From Palsa-506 sp963836355 (GTDB taxonomy: Bacteria; Actinomycetota; Actinomycetes; Streptosporangiales; Streptosporangiaceae), in the NCBI GenBank assembly GCA_963836355.1, contig CAWIJO010000001.1, forward strand, positions 66,107 to 130,106: a stretch of DNA of 64,000 nt, given 5' to 3'. Positions 1 through 8,910 of this stretch are shown here, piece by piece. Each line of letters begins with the position of its first letter. Position 1 is the first letter of the stretch. A program made the translations under genes and the position numbers. The notes below the pieces were generated by a model. It saw only the letters and a list, made by a program, of their open reading frames with translations. It had not been told where the DNA came from and did no database searches.

Positions 1-2
1 GG

Positions 3-671
3 TTTGTGCTGGGCTACGTCCTGTATGCCACCGTGTACGGCGCTCTTGGATCGCTCGGGTCACGGGTCGAAGACGCCCAGAGCGTGGCCGGGCCGGTATC
101 AGTCGTGCTGGTAGTGGCCTACTTCGCCTCGTTTGCGATGATCGCGCAACCCGCCAGCGCTGCCGCCAGGGCGATCTCGTACTTCCCGCTGACCGCCCCA
201 CTGGCCATGCCCGGGCGCATCGCGATGGGGGCGACCGCATGGTGGGAACCGGTCGCCGCCGCCGTTCTCACCCTCGCTGCGACCGTCGTGCTGGTGGGGC
301 TCGCCGGGCGGCTGTACACCAGCGCCATTCTCCATAGCGGGCCGAGGCTCGGCCTGCGAGACGCCTGGCGAAGCACAACGCCAGCAGATCCCGGCGCAGC
401 TGAAACAGGCATTCCCGCCACCGGGACATTGCGGCACAAGACCCGCGCTCTATCGGGAAGGAGGACAACGATGAAAGGAGCGGACCTGACGAGCCACCGG
501 GTCCTGATGACCGTCCTCATCGGTATCGGAGTCGCCCTCGGTATGGCCGTAGGCGTGCTCACCAGCGATGTCATCCTCGGCGTCATTGCCGGAGCAGGGT
601 TCATCGCGGTCGCGAAGATGATCATCGATCTGTGGACCCGCCACCCCGGTCCGCCGGTCGCCCATCACTGA
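3..671 (+). CDS. ABC-2 type transporter permease, C-terminal part, with an in-frame extra tail
   Basis: The gene enters from outside the window. Residues 1 to about 122 look like the end of an ABC-2 (NatB-like) permease: several hydrophobic helices and the family's closing region, which ends near LGLRDAWRS. The partner ATPase would lie upstream, out of view. The frame then runs on without a stop through a linker into a second two-helix segment that has its own Shine-Dalgarno and ATG at 471. Either the permease has lost its stop and fused to a small downstream gene, or a frame error hides the stop. The family assignment is from pattern memory; the substrate cannot be told. Confidence 0.7.
   Translation, partial: FVLGYVLYATVYGALGSLGSRVEDAQSVAGPVSVVLVVAYFASFAMIAQPASAAARAISYFPLTAPLAMPGRIAMGATAWWEPVAAAVLTLAATVVLVGLAGRLYTSAILHSGPRLGLRDAWRSTTPADPGAAETGIPATGTLRHKTRALSGRRTTMKGADLTSHRVLMTVLIGIGVALGMAVGVLTSDVILGVIAGAGFIAVAKMIIDLWTRHPGPPVAHH
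471..671 (+). CDS. Small two-helix membrane protein, possible independent start inside the permease frame
   Basis: An ATG at 471 is preceded by GGAAGGAGG at a good distance, and the 66-residue product (MKGADLTSHRVLM...) has two hydrophobic segments and a short polar tail. It shares the frame of the permease above, so it is either an internal start of a fused gene or a separate gene whose upstream neighbour has lost its stop. I do not recognise a family. The strong ribosome site argues for independent translation. Confidence 0.4.
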   Translation: MKGADLTSHRVLMTVLIGIGVALGMAVGVLTSDVILGVIAGAGFIAVAKMIIDLWTRHPGPPVAHH

Positions 672-704
672 GATCCGGCATTCAAGCACCAGCCCGGTGC
701 TGCT

Positions 705-864
705 CCCTCGGGGGGCTGACCAGCCCGCAGATCGCGGAGCGGGTGGGGTGCACCGAGCCGACGTCGGTCAGTGGCGTCGGCGGTACGCTGGGGACGGGCT
801 GGCCGGGCTGGAGGACGCGCCGCGGCCGGGCGGCAGGCTGACCGGGCGCCAGCGCGCGGCCTGA
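705..864 (+). pseudogene. IS630-family transposase N-terminal relic
   Basis: One frame gives LTSPQIAERVGCTEPT and the next gives QWRRRYAGDGLAGLEDAPRP; joined by a one-base shift they match the N-terminal homeodomain-like helix-turn-helix of IS630-family transposases. The frame stops at 864 and no DDE domain follows, so it is a fragment. It runs directly into a relic of a cation ATPase, marking this stretch as a scar zone. Confidence 0.6.
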
Positions 865-1068
865 CGTCCGCGGAGGCTGCGGCGCGGCCCGCTGCCGACG
901 GCCGGAACGTGCTGCCCGCGCCCTCCCGGGTCCGGCTGTGGCGCCGGGTAGCGACTCAGCTACGGACCCGCTGGACTTGGTGCTGCTGGCCGCCGCAGTG
1001 CTGACGATCGCCACCGGCGACTGGACCGACGCCTCCGTGATCATGCTGGTGATCGTCGTCAACTGCGA
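844..1068 (+). pseudogene. Cation-transporting P-type ATPase N-terminal relic
   Basis: Two frames together give GLTSAEAAARPAADGRNVLP then LDLVLLAAAVLTIATGDWTD and SVIMLVIVVN, the N-terminal cation-ATPase domain and first membrane hairpin of calcium-type P-type ATPases. At least one frameshift lies near 950 and the rest of the roughly 900-residue protein is missing. It is unrelated in detail to the intact P1B ATPase at 3953. Confidence 0.6.
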
Positions 1069-1196
1069 TGTCAGTAGCCATCGGCGCCACTCCTTCGGGA
1101 CCGTCCGTCGAGGCTGCCGCTTGGCGGCAGCAACCACGAATGCCATGCCAGTCGCTGCGGGCGCCGGCAGCCGCCGCCCGGTGGGCGCGGCTCCGT

Positions 1197-1478
1197 TCAG
1201 CCGTGCGCGTCCCGGCGCCGTATCTCGCGCTGGATGTCCTCTTCGGTGATCTCCGGCCGCCAGTAGACGTCCCAGGCGTTCATCACCACGCCGATGCCCC
1301 ACCCGGCGATGGGGAACACTGGCCAGAAGAACCCGTCAACGTTGGTAACCGCCCAGATCATCACCAGCACGGAATTAACCAGCACGTAGACAAGCAGGTG
1401 ACCGCGAAAGTCGCGCCGCTTCTTGAGTTGCTGCACCGCCGCGTCGCGGGGCGCCTGCTCACGTGTGTCAGTAACCAT
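1197..1478 (-). CDS. 2TM domain-containing protein
   Basis: The 93-residue product starts MVTDTREQAP and contains RRDFRGHLLVYVLVNSVLVM and a second helix WPVFPIAGWGIGVVMNAWDV, followed by a charged tail. This is the two-helix '2TM' domain pattern common in actinobacteria, inner-membrane proteins of unknown role. I chose the ATG at 1478 over an upstream start at 1499 because AAGGAG sits at a suitable distance before it. It stands alone between relics. The family call is good; the function is unknown. Confidence 0.75.
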   Translation of the reverse strand: MVTDTREQAPRDAAVQQLKKRRDFRGHLLVYVLVNSVLVMIWAVTNVDGFFWPVFPIAGWGIGVVMNAWDVYWRPEITEEDIQREIRRRDAHG

Positions 1479-1717
1479 GGCAGACCATCTCCTTGCCACT
1501 CAAGCATCCCGCGGCCTGCATCGGCCTCGCCAGAGACGTAGGCCCCCGAACAGGAGGACCTACGCCCCGACGTTCCCCGGCGCCTGCGCCACTGCGGATC
1601 TCAGTCCATGACCAGCCTGGCGCCGGAGGGGCTTTGGCCGGGTGCCCGGGGTGCAGGATCCGGTCGAGGCGTAGTGCGGCGTATCCGATTGGCTTGCTGG
1701 AGGGTCAGGTGATACAT

Positions 1718-1900
1718 ATGCGGCGGGCTGGCGGGCGTAGCTTAGCCCGGCTGGCACGCCTGCTCGCCGAGCTAAGCAGCGGCCAGCCCAGTTACCTGGC
1801 CAAGCGCCGGGTATCGCGGGTCATAGCCACCACGTTCTTCGTCCTGGCGGCTTATGTGATCGTCGCCTTGGGTTTCGACCTGGCCGCCCGGCCGCATCCG
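1718..1900 (+). pseudogene. Possible cation-efflux (CDF-like) transporter fragment
   Basis: A short stretch reading YLAKRRVSRVIATTFFVLAA and then YVIVALGFDLAARPHPERSP resembles the third helix region of actinobacterial cation diffusion facilitators. Neither the start nor the remainder of the protein is visible, and it abuts an IS256 relic on the other strand. It may be a transporter relic cut by the insertion. Low confidence; the match rests on one helix and its flanks. Confidence 0.3.
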
Positions 1901-1997
1901 GAGCGATCACCGGCTGCACCGGCTTTACCTGGGATAGTCGCGGGTCACGCTGCAGCTGAGTTGGCTGCCCACTGCAGCTCACCGCCAAGGCTCCGGC

Positions 1998-2450
1998 TTG
2001 GGCCGCCGGAACTCCCGGCCTGCACTTGACCAGGCTGGAGGCAACGGCCTGCTCTGCCAGGGCCCGGACCTCCTCCAGCACGGCATCAGTGATCCGGGAG
2101 ACCGTCTCGTGCGAAAGCTCGGTGCCGTATACCTGCCGCAGGTGGTGCAGGATGTCGCGGACGCTCATGCCGTGCGCGTAAAGGCTGATGATCATGTCGT
2201 CCAGGCCGCCGGAGACCCGGCCGGGCCCGGTTGGGCACCAGCAGCGGCTCGAACATTCCCGCCCGGTCCGGGGGGCCCCGGCCTCGTTCCCTGGAACGCT
2301 CTAGCAGCGCGTCCAGCAGCCGGTCATCGATCAGCTCACGCAGCGGCGCCAGCCCCTGCCCGGCCGAGCGGGATTTTTCCTGCCGTAAGGAGCAGCCAGG
2401 CCCAGAAACGGATCGTCTTCACCACTGTGCGCCTGCCAGGACGAGCCAGG
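1998..2450 (-). pseudogene. IS256-family transposase relic (N-terminal half)
   Basis: On the minus strand the pieces ELIDDRLLDALLERSRERGR, FEPLLVPNRA and MIISLYAHGMSVRDILHHLR followed by QVYGTELSHETVSRITDAVL are the N-terminal and central parts of IS256/Mutator-like transposases. The pieces lie in more than one frame and no catalytic DDE region follows. A separate relic of the C-terminal end of an IS256 transposase is present near 20.9 kb on the other strand. Confidence 0.65.
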
Positions 2451-2838
2451 CGCTTGGCGGGTAATGGACATGATCGTCGTTCTCCTCTCGTAACGGTAGC
2501 CATTCTCACTAGCCACGCAGTTCCCTTTGATCACTCCTACGCACCTGGAGAGATACCCCTCTTACGCTGGTGTCGCCACATAGGCAGGCGGATTGGCGGC
2601 AGGTAGCCCGGGATGTGGGTATGGCCTCAGCGGGTCATCCGGAAACCGCCGCTACCAGGCGTGGGGTCCGCGGTGCCCGTCGGGTGTGCGGCCCTGTGCG
2701 CACGGAGGCGCGTTCGTGCCCGTGTCCGCGAAGTCTTTGTCACTGCGAATGGCGGACGGCCCGTAAGGTCTCGCCAGCAGGGCATCGCGTCTGAACGCCG
2801 TAGTGAAGGGTAGCCCACGGCGAGGGAGGGGTTGTGCG

Positions 2839-3741
2839 GTGAGCACCGCGATCGCTGTCGTGTGTGCGCTAGGCGCGGCGTTGTGTTTCGCAGTCGGTTC
2901 GCTGGTCCAGCAAGGGGTGGCCCGGCAGACGCGCGAGGGCGCGCTGCGCGTCCGGCTCCTACTTGCTCTCGTCCGGCAGCCCCGGTGGGTAGCCGGCGTG
3001 GTGCTGTCCAGCTTCTCGTTCGTGATCCAGGGGACCGCCCTGGCTTTCGGGCCGCTGTCGCTCGTACAGCCGCTGGCCGCCACCGACGTGCTCTTTGCGC
3101 TGCCGCTCATCGCCATGCGAAATCGGCAGCGCCTCACCAGGAAAGACATTGCCGGGGCGTTGATCGTGGCAGCCGGGCTAGCCGTTTTCATCGCGGTGTC
3201 ACCTCCGGTGGAGGGTTTGCGGGCACCGTCGGCCATCGCATGGATCCCGCCGTTCGGCATTGTCGCGGCGGCGATGGCGGTGGCATCCGTGGCCGCGCTG
3301 CGGACCCGCGGCAATGCCCGAGTCGTGTGGCTCGCGGCCGCGGCGGGCGTCATCTATGGGCTACTTGACGCCCTCGCTAAGGGGACGGTCGACCTGCTCC
3401 AGGACCGGGGAATAGCCGGAGTGATCACAACCTGGGAGCCGTATGCGCTGGCAGCGGTGGGTGTGCTGGGCGCTCTGTTCGGCCAGAGCTCCTTCAATGC
3501 TGGCCCGTTGTCGCTGAGCCTGCCGGTGATGGACACCCTTGAGCCGGTCGCTGCGGTCGTCATCGCCACCACGGTCTTCAGGGAACGGTTGGCGTCCTCG
3601 CCTGGCCAGCTTGCGCTGCAACTTGCTGGTGGGGCGCTGGCGGTAACGGGCATCGCAGTCCTTAGCCGTTCCTCCGTTGTGCGCACGGAATCCGAGCTCA
3701 CGCCCGGGCCGGCTGCCATGGAGCCCGGTCACGCCGGCTAG
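2839..3741 (+). CDS. DMT-family (EamA/NIPA-like) transporter
   Basis: The 300-residue product starts at a GTG (VSTAIAVVCALGAALC) preceded by GAGGGAGGGG and has about nine to ten hydrophobic helices in two similar halves, as in the drug/metabolite transporter superfamily. The segment FGPLSLVQPLAATDVLFALP and its second-half counterpart FNAGPLSLSLPVMDTLEPVA resemble the NIPA/DUF-type actinobacterial DMT proteins. The substrate is unknown; NIPA relatives move magnesium in eukaryotes, but this cannot be inferred here. It ends in a short polar tail and is followed by about 200 bases before the P1B ATPase gene. Confidence 0.75.
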   Translation: MSTAIAVVCALGAALCFAVGSLVQQGVARQTREGALRVRLLLALVRQPRWVAGVVLSSFSFVIQGTALAFGPLSLVQPLAATDVLFALPLIAMRNRQRLTRKDIAGALIVAAGLAVFIAVSPPVEGLRAPSAIAWIPPFGIVAAAMAVASVAALRTRGNARVVWLAAAAGVIYGLLDALAKGTVDLLQDRGIAGVITTWEPYALAAVGVLGALFGQSSFNAGPLSLSLPVMDTLEPVAAVVIATTVFRERLASSPGQLALQLAGGALAVTGIAVLSRSSVVRTESELTPGPAAMEPGHAG

Positions 3742-3952
3742 GCAGCTCCTTCCCGGTCCGAGACCTCAGCTAGAGGAACCGCCGCCACGGGTCAGGCCAT
3801 CCGCAATACCCGCCCGGCCTGGTCTCGAACAAGCCCGGCTCTGCCGGCGTGCCTTGGCGCACCGGCAGGCTCTCCCGCCCGGCGCCTCCGCGATGTTGGC
3901 GAACAGAACGCGATCTTGTATTGCAACGTCAGGCACACGTCAGAATGAGAGC

Positions 3953-6322
3953 ATGGCCCGGTTGCGTGAAAGCAAGGAGATGCTGCTCTTCGTCTTCTCC
4001 ACCGCGCTGCTACTCGCGGGCGGCGCGGCGTGGCTGCTGGCTGCCGGGACGCCTGCGAGCGTGCTGTGGATCGCCGGCACCGTGCTGGGCCTTGTCTTCT
4101 CGGTGTCCTGGACAGCCGGCGCGATCCGGCGCCGCCAGCCGAGCGTTGACGTTATCGCGGTGCTCGCCCTGGCCGGCGCCCTCGCGGTCGGCGAGCCGTT
4201 CGCCGGCGCCGTGATCACGGTGATGCTCGCCAGCGGGCAACTCCTGGATGCCCGGGCGTCCGCGCGGGCGCGGCGCGAGCTGAGCCTGCTGGTCGAGCGG
4301 GCCCCGCGCACGGCCCGGCGCCGGGTCGAGGGCGGCGTTGCCGAGGTCCCGGTGGACGACGTCGTCCCCGGTGACCGCCTGCTCGTGGGTGCGGGAGCGA
4401 TCGTCCCGGTGGACGGGCGGCTCCTCAGCCCGGCCGTGCTGGACGAATCCGCTCTCACGGGGGAGTCGCGGCCGGCGGAGCGAATCGCCGGCGAGGACGT
4501 CCGCAGCGGCGTGGTCAACGCGGGGCAGCCGATCGACCTGGTCGCGACGGCGGTGGCCGCGGAGTCCACGTACGCCGGGGTGGTGCGCCTCGTCGAGCAG
4601 GCCCAGGCTTCGTCGGCGCCGTTCGTCCGCGCCGCCGACCGGTTCGCCGTTCTCTTCGTCCCGCTCACGCTCGTCCTCGCCGCAGCGGCGTGGGCGCTCA
4701 GCGCGGACCCCGTCCGGGCCGTCGCCGTGCTCGTCGTCGCGACGCCATGCCCGCTGCTGCTCGCGGCCCCGATCGCGATCATGTCCGGCCTGTCCCGCGC
4801 CGCGCACATCGGCGTCGTCATCAAGGGCGGCGGTGCCCTGGAACGCCTGGCCGCTGGGCAGATCATGCTTTTCGACAAGACCGGCACGCTGACCCAGGGG
4901 CGACCGGGGCTGGCCGACGTCGTCACGGCGGGCGGCCGGATGGACGCGGACGAGCTGCTGCGGCTCGCCGCCTCGCTCGACCAGGTCTCGGCGCATGTCC
5001 TCGCGGGCGCCATCGTCACCGCCGCCGCCGGTCGCGGGCTTGCGCTGGAGATGCCGGCCGACGTCCGGGAAGTGCACGGCTACGGCCTGGAGGGGGCCGT
5101 GGGCATTCACCGGGTGAGGCTCGGCAAGGCCACGTGGATCGTCGGCGGCGAGCCGCCACCATGGGTGCGCCAGGTGCGTCGGCGCGCTGACCTGGACGGC
5201 TCGCTGACGGTCTTCGCCGCCGTCGACGGCGAGCCTGCTGGCGCCTTCCTCCTCGAGGACCCGATCCGGCCCGACGCGCCCCGGATGGTGCGCGCGCTGC
5301 GCGAGGCCGGGGTCACGCGTGTCGTCCTGGTCACCGGCGACCGCGCGGACATCGCGGATATGGTCGGGCGCGTCGTGGGCGTCGACATCGTGCTGGCCGA
5401 CTGCGACCCCGCGGACAAGCTGGCCGCGATCGAACGCGAGTCGGCGCACGGGGCGACGATCATGGTCGGGGACGGGGTCAACGACGCTCCTGCGCTAGCG
5501 GCGGCCGGCGCCGGGGTGGCCCTCGCCGCGCGCGGGGCCACCGCGTCATCCGAGGCGGCCGACGTCGTTCTCACGGTCGACCGGGTCGACGCCCTGGCCG
5601 ACGCGATCCTCATCGCGCGCCGCTCGAAGGGGATCGCCCTGCAGGCCGTCCTCATCGGCATGGGCCTGTCGCTCGTGGCGATGGCCGCCGCCGCGGCCGG
5701 GCTCCTCCAGCCGGCGGCGGGCGCGCTCCTGCAAGAGTTCATCGACGTGCTGGCGATCGGCATCGCCCTGCGGGCAGTGCTACCCGGCGCGATCCACACG
5801 ATCGCGATGCCGCCCGCAGACGTCGCCACCGCGCTCCGGCTGCGGGCCGAGCACGACGCCATGCTGCCGACGGTCGAGCAGATCCGATCGGTGGCTAACG
5901 GACTGTCGACGCACGGCTGCGACCTCGCCCCGGTGCGCGCGTTGCTGGACCTGCTGGAAGGCGAACTGCTCCCGCACGAGCGGGCCGACGAGGCGCTGCT
6001 CGTCCCACTGGTGGCCCGGGCGCTCCACGGCAGGGACGCAACGGCGGCGATGAGCCGCACGCACGCGGAGATCGAGCACCAGGTCAGCCGGCTGCGGCGA
6101 CTTCTCACCGGCCTCGGCAACGAGACCGTGCAGCCCGAGGACGTCATCGAACTCCGGCGCCTGCTCTACGGGCTGTACGCCGTGCTCCGGCTGCACAACG
6201 CGCAGGAGGAGGAGGAGGCCTTCAGCCTGGTGCCGAACGGGACCGCGAACGATCAGGCGACCGCCACCGGGGCCGGAGCCACCCGGGACCGGCCCCCGGC
6301 GCGAGATCACGGAGTGACGTGA
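3953..6322 (+). CDS. P1B-type heavy-metal ATPase with C-terminal hemerythrin-like domain
   Basis: The 789-residue membrane pump shows the actuator motif TGES near residue 169, the transport motif TPCP at 264-267, the phosphorylated aspartate D308 in DKTGTLT, and GDGVNDAP near 506. There is no N-terminal metal-binding domain. Residues about 621-763 carry spaced histidine/acidic motifs (RAEHD, PHERADE, THAEIEH, LHNAQEEEE) typical of a hemerythrin-like diiron domain. This architecture matches the described P1B-5 ATPases (TPC motif plus hemerythrin domain), linked to iron or nickel export. The start at 3953 was chosen because upstream in-frame sequence is not protein-like. The metal specificity is inference. 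Confidence 0.9.
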   Translation: MARLRESKEMLLFVFSTALLLAGGAAWLLAAGTPASVLWIAGTVLGLVFSVSWTAGAIRRRQPSVDVIAVLALAGALAVGEPFAGAVITVMLASGQLLDARASARARRELSLLVERAPRTARRRVEGGVAEVPVDDVVPGDRLLVGAGAIVPVDGRLLSPAVLDESALTGESRPAERIAGEDVRSGVVNAGQPIDLVATAVAAESTYAGVVRLVEQAQASSAPFVRAADRFAVLFVPLTLVLAAAAWALSADPVRAVAVLVVATPCPLLLAAPIAIMSGLSRAAHIGVVIKGGGALERLAAGQIMLFDKTGTLTQGRPGLADVVTAGGRMDADELLRLAASLDQVSAHVLAGAIVTAAAGRGLALEMPADVREVHGYGLEGAVGIHRVRLGKATWIVGGEPPPWVRQVRRRADLDGSLTVFAAVDGEPAGAFLLEDPIRPDAPRMVRALREAGVTRVVLVTGDRADIADMVGRVVGVDIVLADCDPADKLAAIERESAHGATIMVGDGVNDAPALAAAGAGVALAARGATASSEAADVVLTVDRVDALADAILIARRSKGIALQAVLIGMGLSLVAMAAAAAGLLQPAAGALLQEFIDVLAIGIALRAVLPGAIHTIAMPPADVATALRLRAEHDAMLPTVEQIRSVANGLSTHGCDLAPVRALLDLLEGELLPHERADEALLVPLVARALHGRDATAAMSRTHAEIEHQVSRLRRLLTGLGNETVQPEDVIELRRLLYGLYAVLRLHNAQEEEEAFSLVPNGTANDQATATGAGATRDRPPARDHGVT

Positions 6323-6639
6323 GCCCCGGCACCAACCCGGGCCCCCCACCGCGCGGAGTAGACAGCGGGGGCACTGTCGCTGGCGGTGAGCCTCAGACGG
6401 ACTGACGCACCCACGCCGAGCGGCCCGACCGTGACGACGCCGCGCTCGGGTTCGCTGGATTCATTCCCGCCGGAGGCGAGCAGGCTGGCCGTCTGATCGT
6501 GCGCGCCCTCCTGGTGCTCGCCCGTCACCAGACCATGGCGGCCCTGGCCAGACGCGCGGAGCGCTCGGTGCAGGGCATGCGTCCGGTACCCGGGCACAGG
6601 CTCACCGCCGGTAGAACTGAGCGAGATCACCCCCGGCGG

Positions 6640-6990
6640 GGGCCTGGACTCCGCAAGCGTGCACGCCGCCGGCTGCGGGCGGCCACAGCCGGGGACTCCT
6701 TCGCCGTCTTCCCCCGCCCGGCGCCCTCCAGCGCCCTGGTCACCACCGGGATTTACGCACGGGCCCGGTACCCGATCTACGGCGGCTGGGTTCTTGCTGG
6801 CCTCGGCTTCGCGCTCGCGCTATCTCCCTGGGCGCTTGCGCTAACCGGCCTGCTCGCCCTCGGGCTGAACGGCAAGAGCCGGGTCGAGGAAGGTGCCCTC
6901 GCAGCCCGCTACCCCGATTACCGCGCATACCGGCAGCGGGTGCCCCGGCGCTTCTTCCCACTCCGGCGGGGACGACCCGGCCGAGAATGA
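6640..6990 (+). pseudogene. Isoprenylcysteine carboxyl methyltransferase-like (ICMT/PEMT) C-terminal relic
   Basis: The segment FAVFPRPAPSSALVTTGIYA, RARYPIYGGWVLAGLGFALA and EEGALAARYPDYRAYRQRVP is the C-terminal half of the ICMT/PEMT methyltransferase fold: SAM-binding P-I-Y-G turn, a helical hairpin and the closing E-E...Y..Y..V motif. The open frame extends upstream to 6499, but that part is arginine-rich and does not resemble the missing first two helices. I take it as a 5'-truncated relic, although a divergent short form cannot be excluded. Confidence 0.6.
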
Positions 6991-7339
6991 GTTCTGCGCA
7001 GACCTGCACAGGTTCGCCGGCTGCGAACCCGTCGGCATCCGTACCACGGTAAACAGCCTGCACGCGGTCCAGAGCGAGACGAGTCCGGCGCAACCGCAGC
7101 AGCCTGGAATCGCCAGTTACGGCTCTGCCGCAACTCCAGCAGGACGACAAGGCCCCGGCCGGTAGCAGACAATGCGCTACGCGGCGGGCGTGTACCGCCG
7201 TTTCACCCTCTACGACAGCGTTCGCGATCGACAACTTCGACCTCTCGCATCAGCGGGTTACGGCGGTACGCCAGGCGCCGCCTCCCGAGGAGGCGGGCGG
7301 CAATTGACCCCGCGCGGGACTTCCGGCCCTACCGGGGAC
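6991..7339. other. No supportable gene
   Basis: Short open frames exist on both strands here, but none has a recognisable domain, a convincing ribosome site or consistent codon bias. The stretch lies between two gene relics and is probably decayed sequence. Confidence 0.5.
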
Positions 7340-7485
7340 TGCCACGGTCGCCTACTGCGGTGATAAGTGCTCCACCGCGGCGCAGGCTCTCGGCCGTACC
7401 GGCCAGCGGGTACGTCCGGTCGAGGACTGGTGTGAGCTTCCCGGCCTCGATGAGCCCGGTGAGGGGTGGCTAGTTGCTCCGCTTT
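7340..7485 (-). pseudogene. Relic of the C-terminus of an NAD(P)-dependent MDR dehydrogenase
   Basis: On the minus strand a frame reads LTGLIEAGKLTPVLDRTYPL then AGTAESLRR, the characteristic last section of medium-chain dehydrogenases (L...G.L.P.ID+.YPL.+...A.R). Nothing upstream encodes the Rossmann core. An intact member of the same superfamily starts only 230 bases away on the opposite strand, so two such genes once lay side by side. Confidence 0.5.
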
Positions 7486-7709
7486 GTTCGCGCGGGAGCA
7501 ACCGGAGCCGCTCTCGGACAAGGCCGTGGAACTGCGGGCAGTAGCCCGTCTGCTCGCCGGCGACCCCGCATGCGCATCAGCCGAACTGGGCTCCGCAGCG
7601 GCGACACTCAACTCCACAAGGTCCGGGTTCGACTGCTGACCCAACGTGCCAACCCGTGAGACCCGAGAAGAGGGATAGTGACATGAACGCAACGCCAAGG
7701 AGGACGCCC

Positions 7710-8678
7710 ATGAAGGCGATCACCCAGGACAGGTATGGATCGGCCGATGTGCTGCGGCTCCGCGACATCGAAGAGCCGACGCCAGGTGACCACGAAGTAC
7801 TCGTCAGAGTGCAGGCAGCAGGAATCGCGCGCGGCGTGCTCCATGTCATGACCGGGGAGCCCTACCTCATGCGTCTCGTGGGCTTCGGGTTGCTCAAACC
7901 GAAGAACCCCGTCCCGGGCCAGGACGTCGCCGGGACCGTCACCGCCACCGGCGACGGGGTCACCCGGTTCGCAGTCGGTGATGAGGTCTTCGGCATCGCC
8001 AAGGGCTCATTCGCCGAGTACGCCGTTGCCCGCGAGGACAAGCTCAGCCACAAGCCGGAGAACCTCTCGTTCGAACACGCAGCCGCCATGCCCATCTCCG
8101 GGCTGACCGCCCTGCGCGCATTGGATGCGGCCGGCGTCACGGGTGGGTCGAACGTGCTCATCGTGGGTGCGTCGGGGGGTGTAGGGACCTACGCCGTGCA
8201 GATCGGCGTCGCGATGGGTGCGACTGTCACCGGCGTAGCCAGCGGCTCCAAGGCTGACCTGGTCACCGCACTTGGTGCCCAACACGTCATCGACTACACC
8301 CGAGACGACTTCGCCGCCGGCTCGCACAGGTACGACGCGGTCGTGGACATCGGCGGCATGACATCGGTGTCGCGCCTGCGCAGGACCCTTCAGCCGAAGG
8401 GGACTCTCGTCATCGTCGGCGGCGAGAGCGGCGGCAAGTGGAGCCCCGGCATGGGTCGCCAGCTGAAGGCCGCTGCCATGTCACCGATCGTTTCGCAACG
8501 GTTGACGTCGATCCTGAACAAGGAGCACTACTCCGGGCTCGATCGTCTCGCGAAGCTCGCCGCCACTGGAGACGTGACACCCTGCATCGAACGGTCGTAC
8601 TCCCTCGCCGAGGTCCCCGACGCGGTCCGCCAACTCGAGGCAGGCAAGGTCCGCGGCCAGATCGTCATCACCCCCTGA
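7710..8678 (+). CDS. NAD(P)-dependent medium-chain dehydrogenase/quinone oxidoreductase
   Basis: The 322-residue protein begins MKAITQDRYGSADVLRLRDI and has the GroES-like N-domain and a nucleotide-binding core with VGASGGVGTYAVQ near residues 150-162, ending VRGQIVITP. The structural-zinc cysteines of classical alcohol dehydrogenases are not visible, so it is closer to zinc-independent quinone oxidoreductases. I chose the ATG at 7710 because AAGGAGG lies just before it; two earlier in-frame ATGs have weaker sites. It is a single gene, cytosolic, with the substrate not predictable. Confidence 0.88.
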   Translation: MKAITQDRYGSADVLRLRDIEEPTPGDHEVLVRVQAAGIARGVLHVMTGEPYLMRLVGFGLLKPKNPVPGQDVAGTVTATGDGVTRFAVGDEVFGIAKGSFAEYAVAREDKLSHKPENLSFEHAAAMPISGLTALRALDAAGVTGGSNVLIVGASGGVGTYAVQIGVAMGATVTGVASGSKADLVTALGAQHVIDYTRDDFAAGSHRYDAVVDIGGMTSVSRLRRTLQPKGTLVIVGGESGGKWSPGMGRQLKAAAMSPIVSQRLTSILNKEHYSGLDRLAKLAATGDVTPCIERSYSLAEVPDAVRQLEAGKVRGQIVITP

Positions 8679-8736
8679 GCCAAGACCACCGACGAACCAA
8701 CCCCCTGCGCCCGACCCAACAGACCAAGGAAGCCAG

Positions 8737-8910
8737 ATGACCAGCTGCGACGTCATCCTGGCCATCCTGCGCACCCGCCACCTCCCCGGGCAGCGGCAGG
8801 TAGTCCTCGATCGACTGCTGGGCCAGCACCGAGCTGGTCGCCGCGATCCGCCCCGCCGACCGGCGCCCAGGCCACTTTCTCCGGCCCGCGACCGGCCGGC
8901 GTCCGGCTAG
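8737..8910 (+). CDS. Short hypothetical ORF
   Basis: A 57-residue frame (MTSCDVILAILRTRHLPGQR...) starts 58 bases after the dehydrogenase stop with AAGGAAG before the ATG. The second half is arginine/proline-rich and looks like frame drift, so this may be the start of a broken gene. No family is recognised. Confidence 0.25.
   Translation: MTSCDVILAILRTRHLPGQRQVVLDRLLGQHRAGRRDPPRRPAPRPLSPARDRPASG

Noticed and set aside
4010..5449. Minus-strand frames of 359 and 479 codons across the P1B ATPase
   Set aside because: Antisense shadows of a gene with all catalytic motifs intact.
6307..6630. Minus-strand 107-codon frame after the P1B ATPase
   Set aside because: No domain, weak start context and atypical composition.
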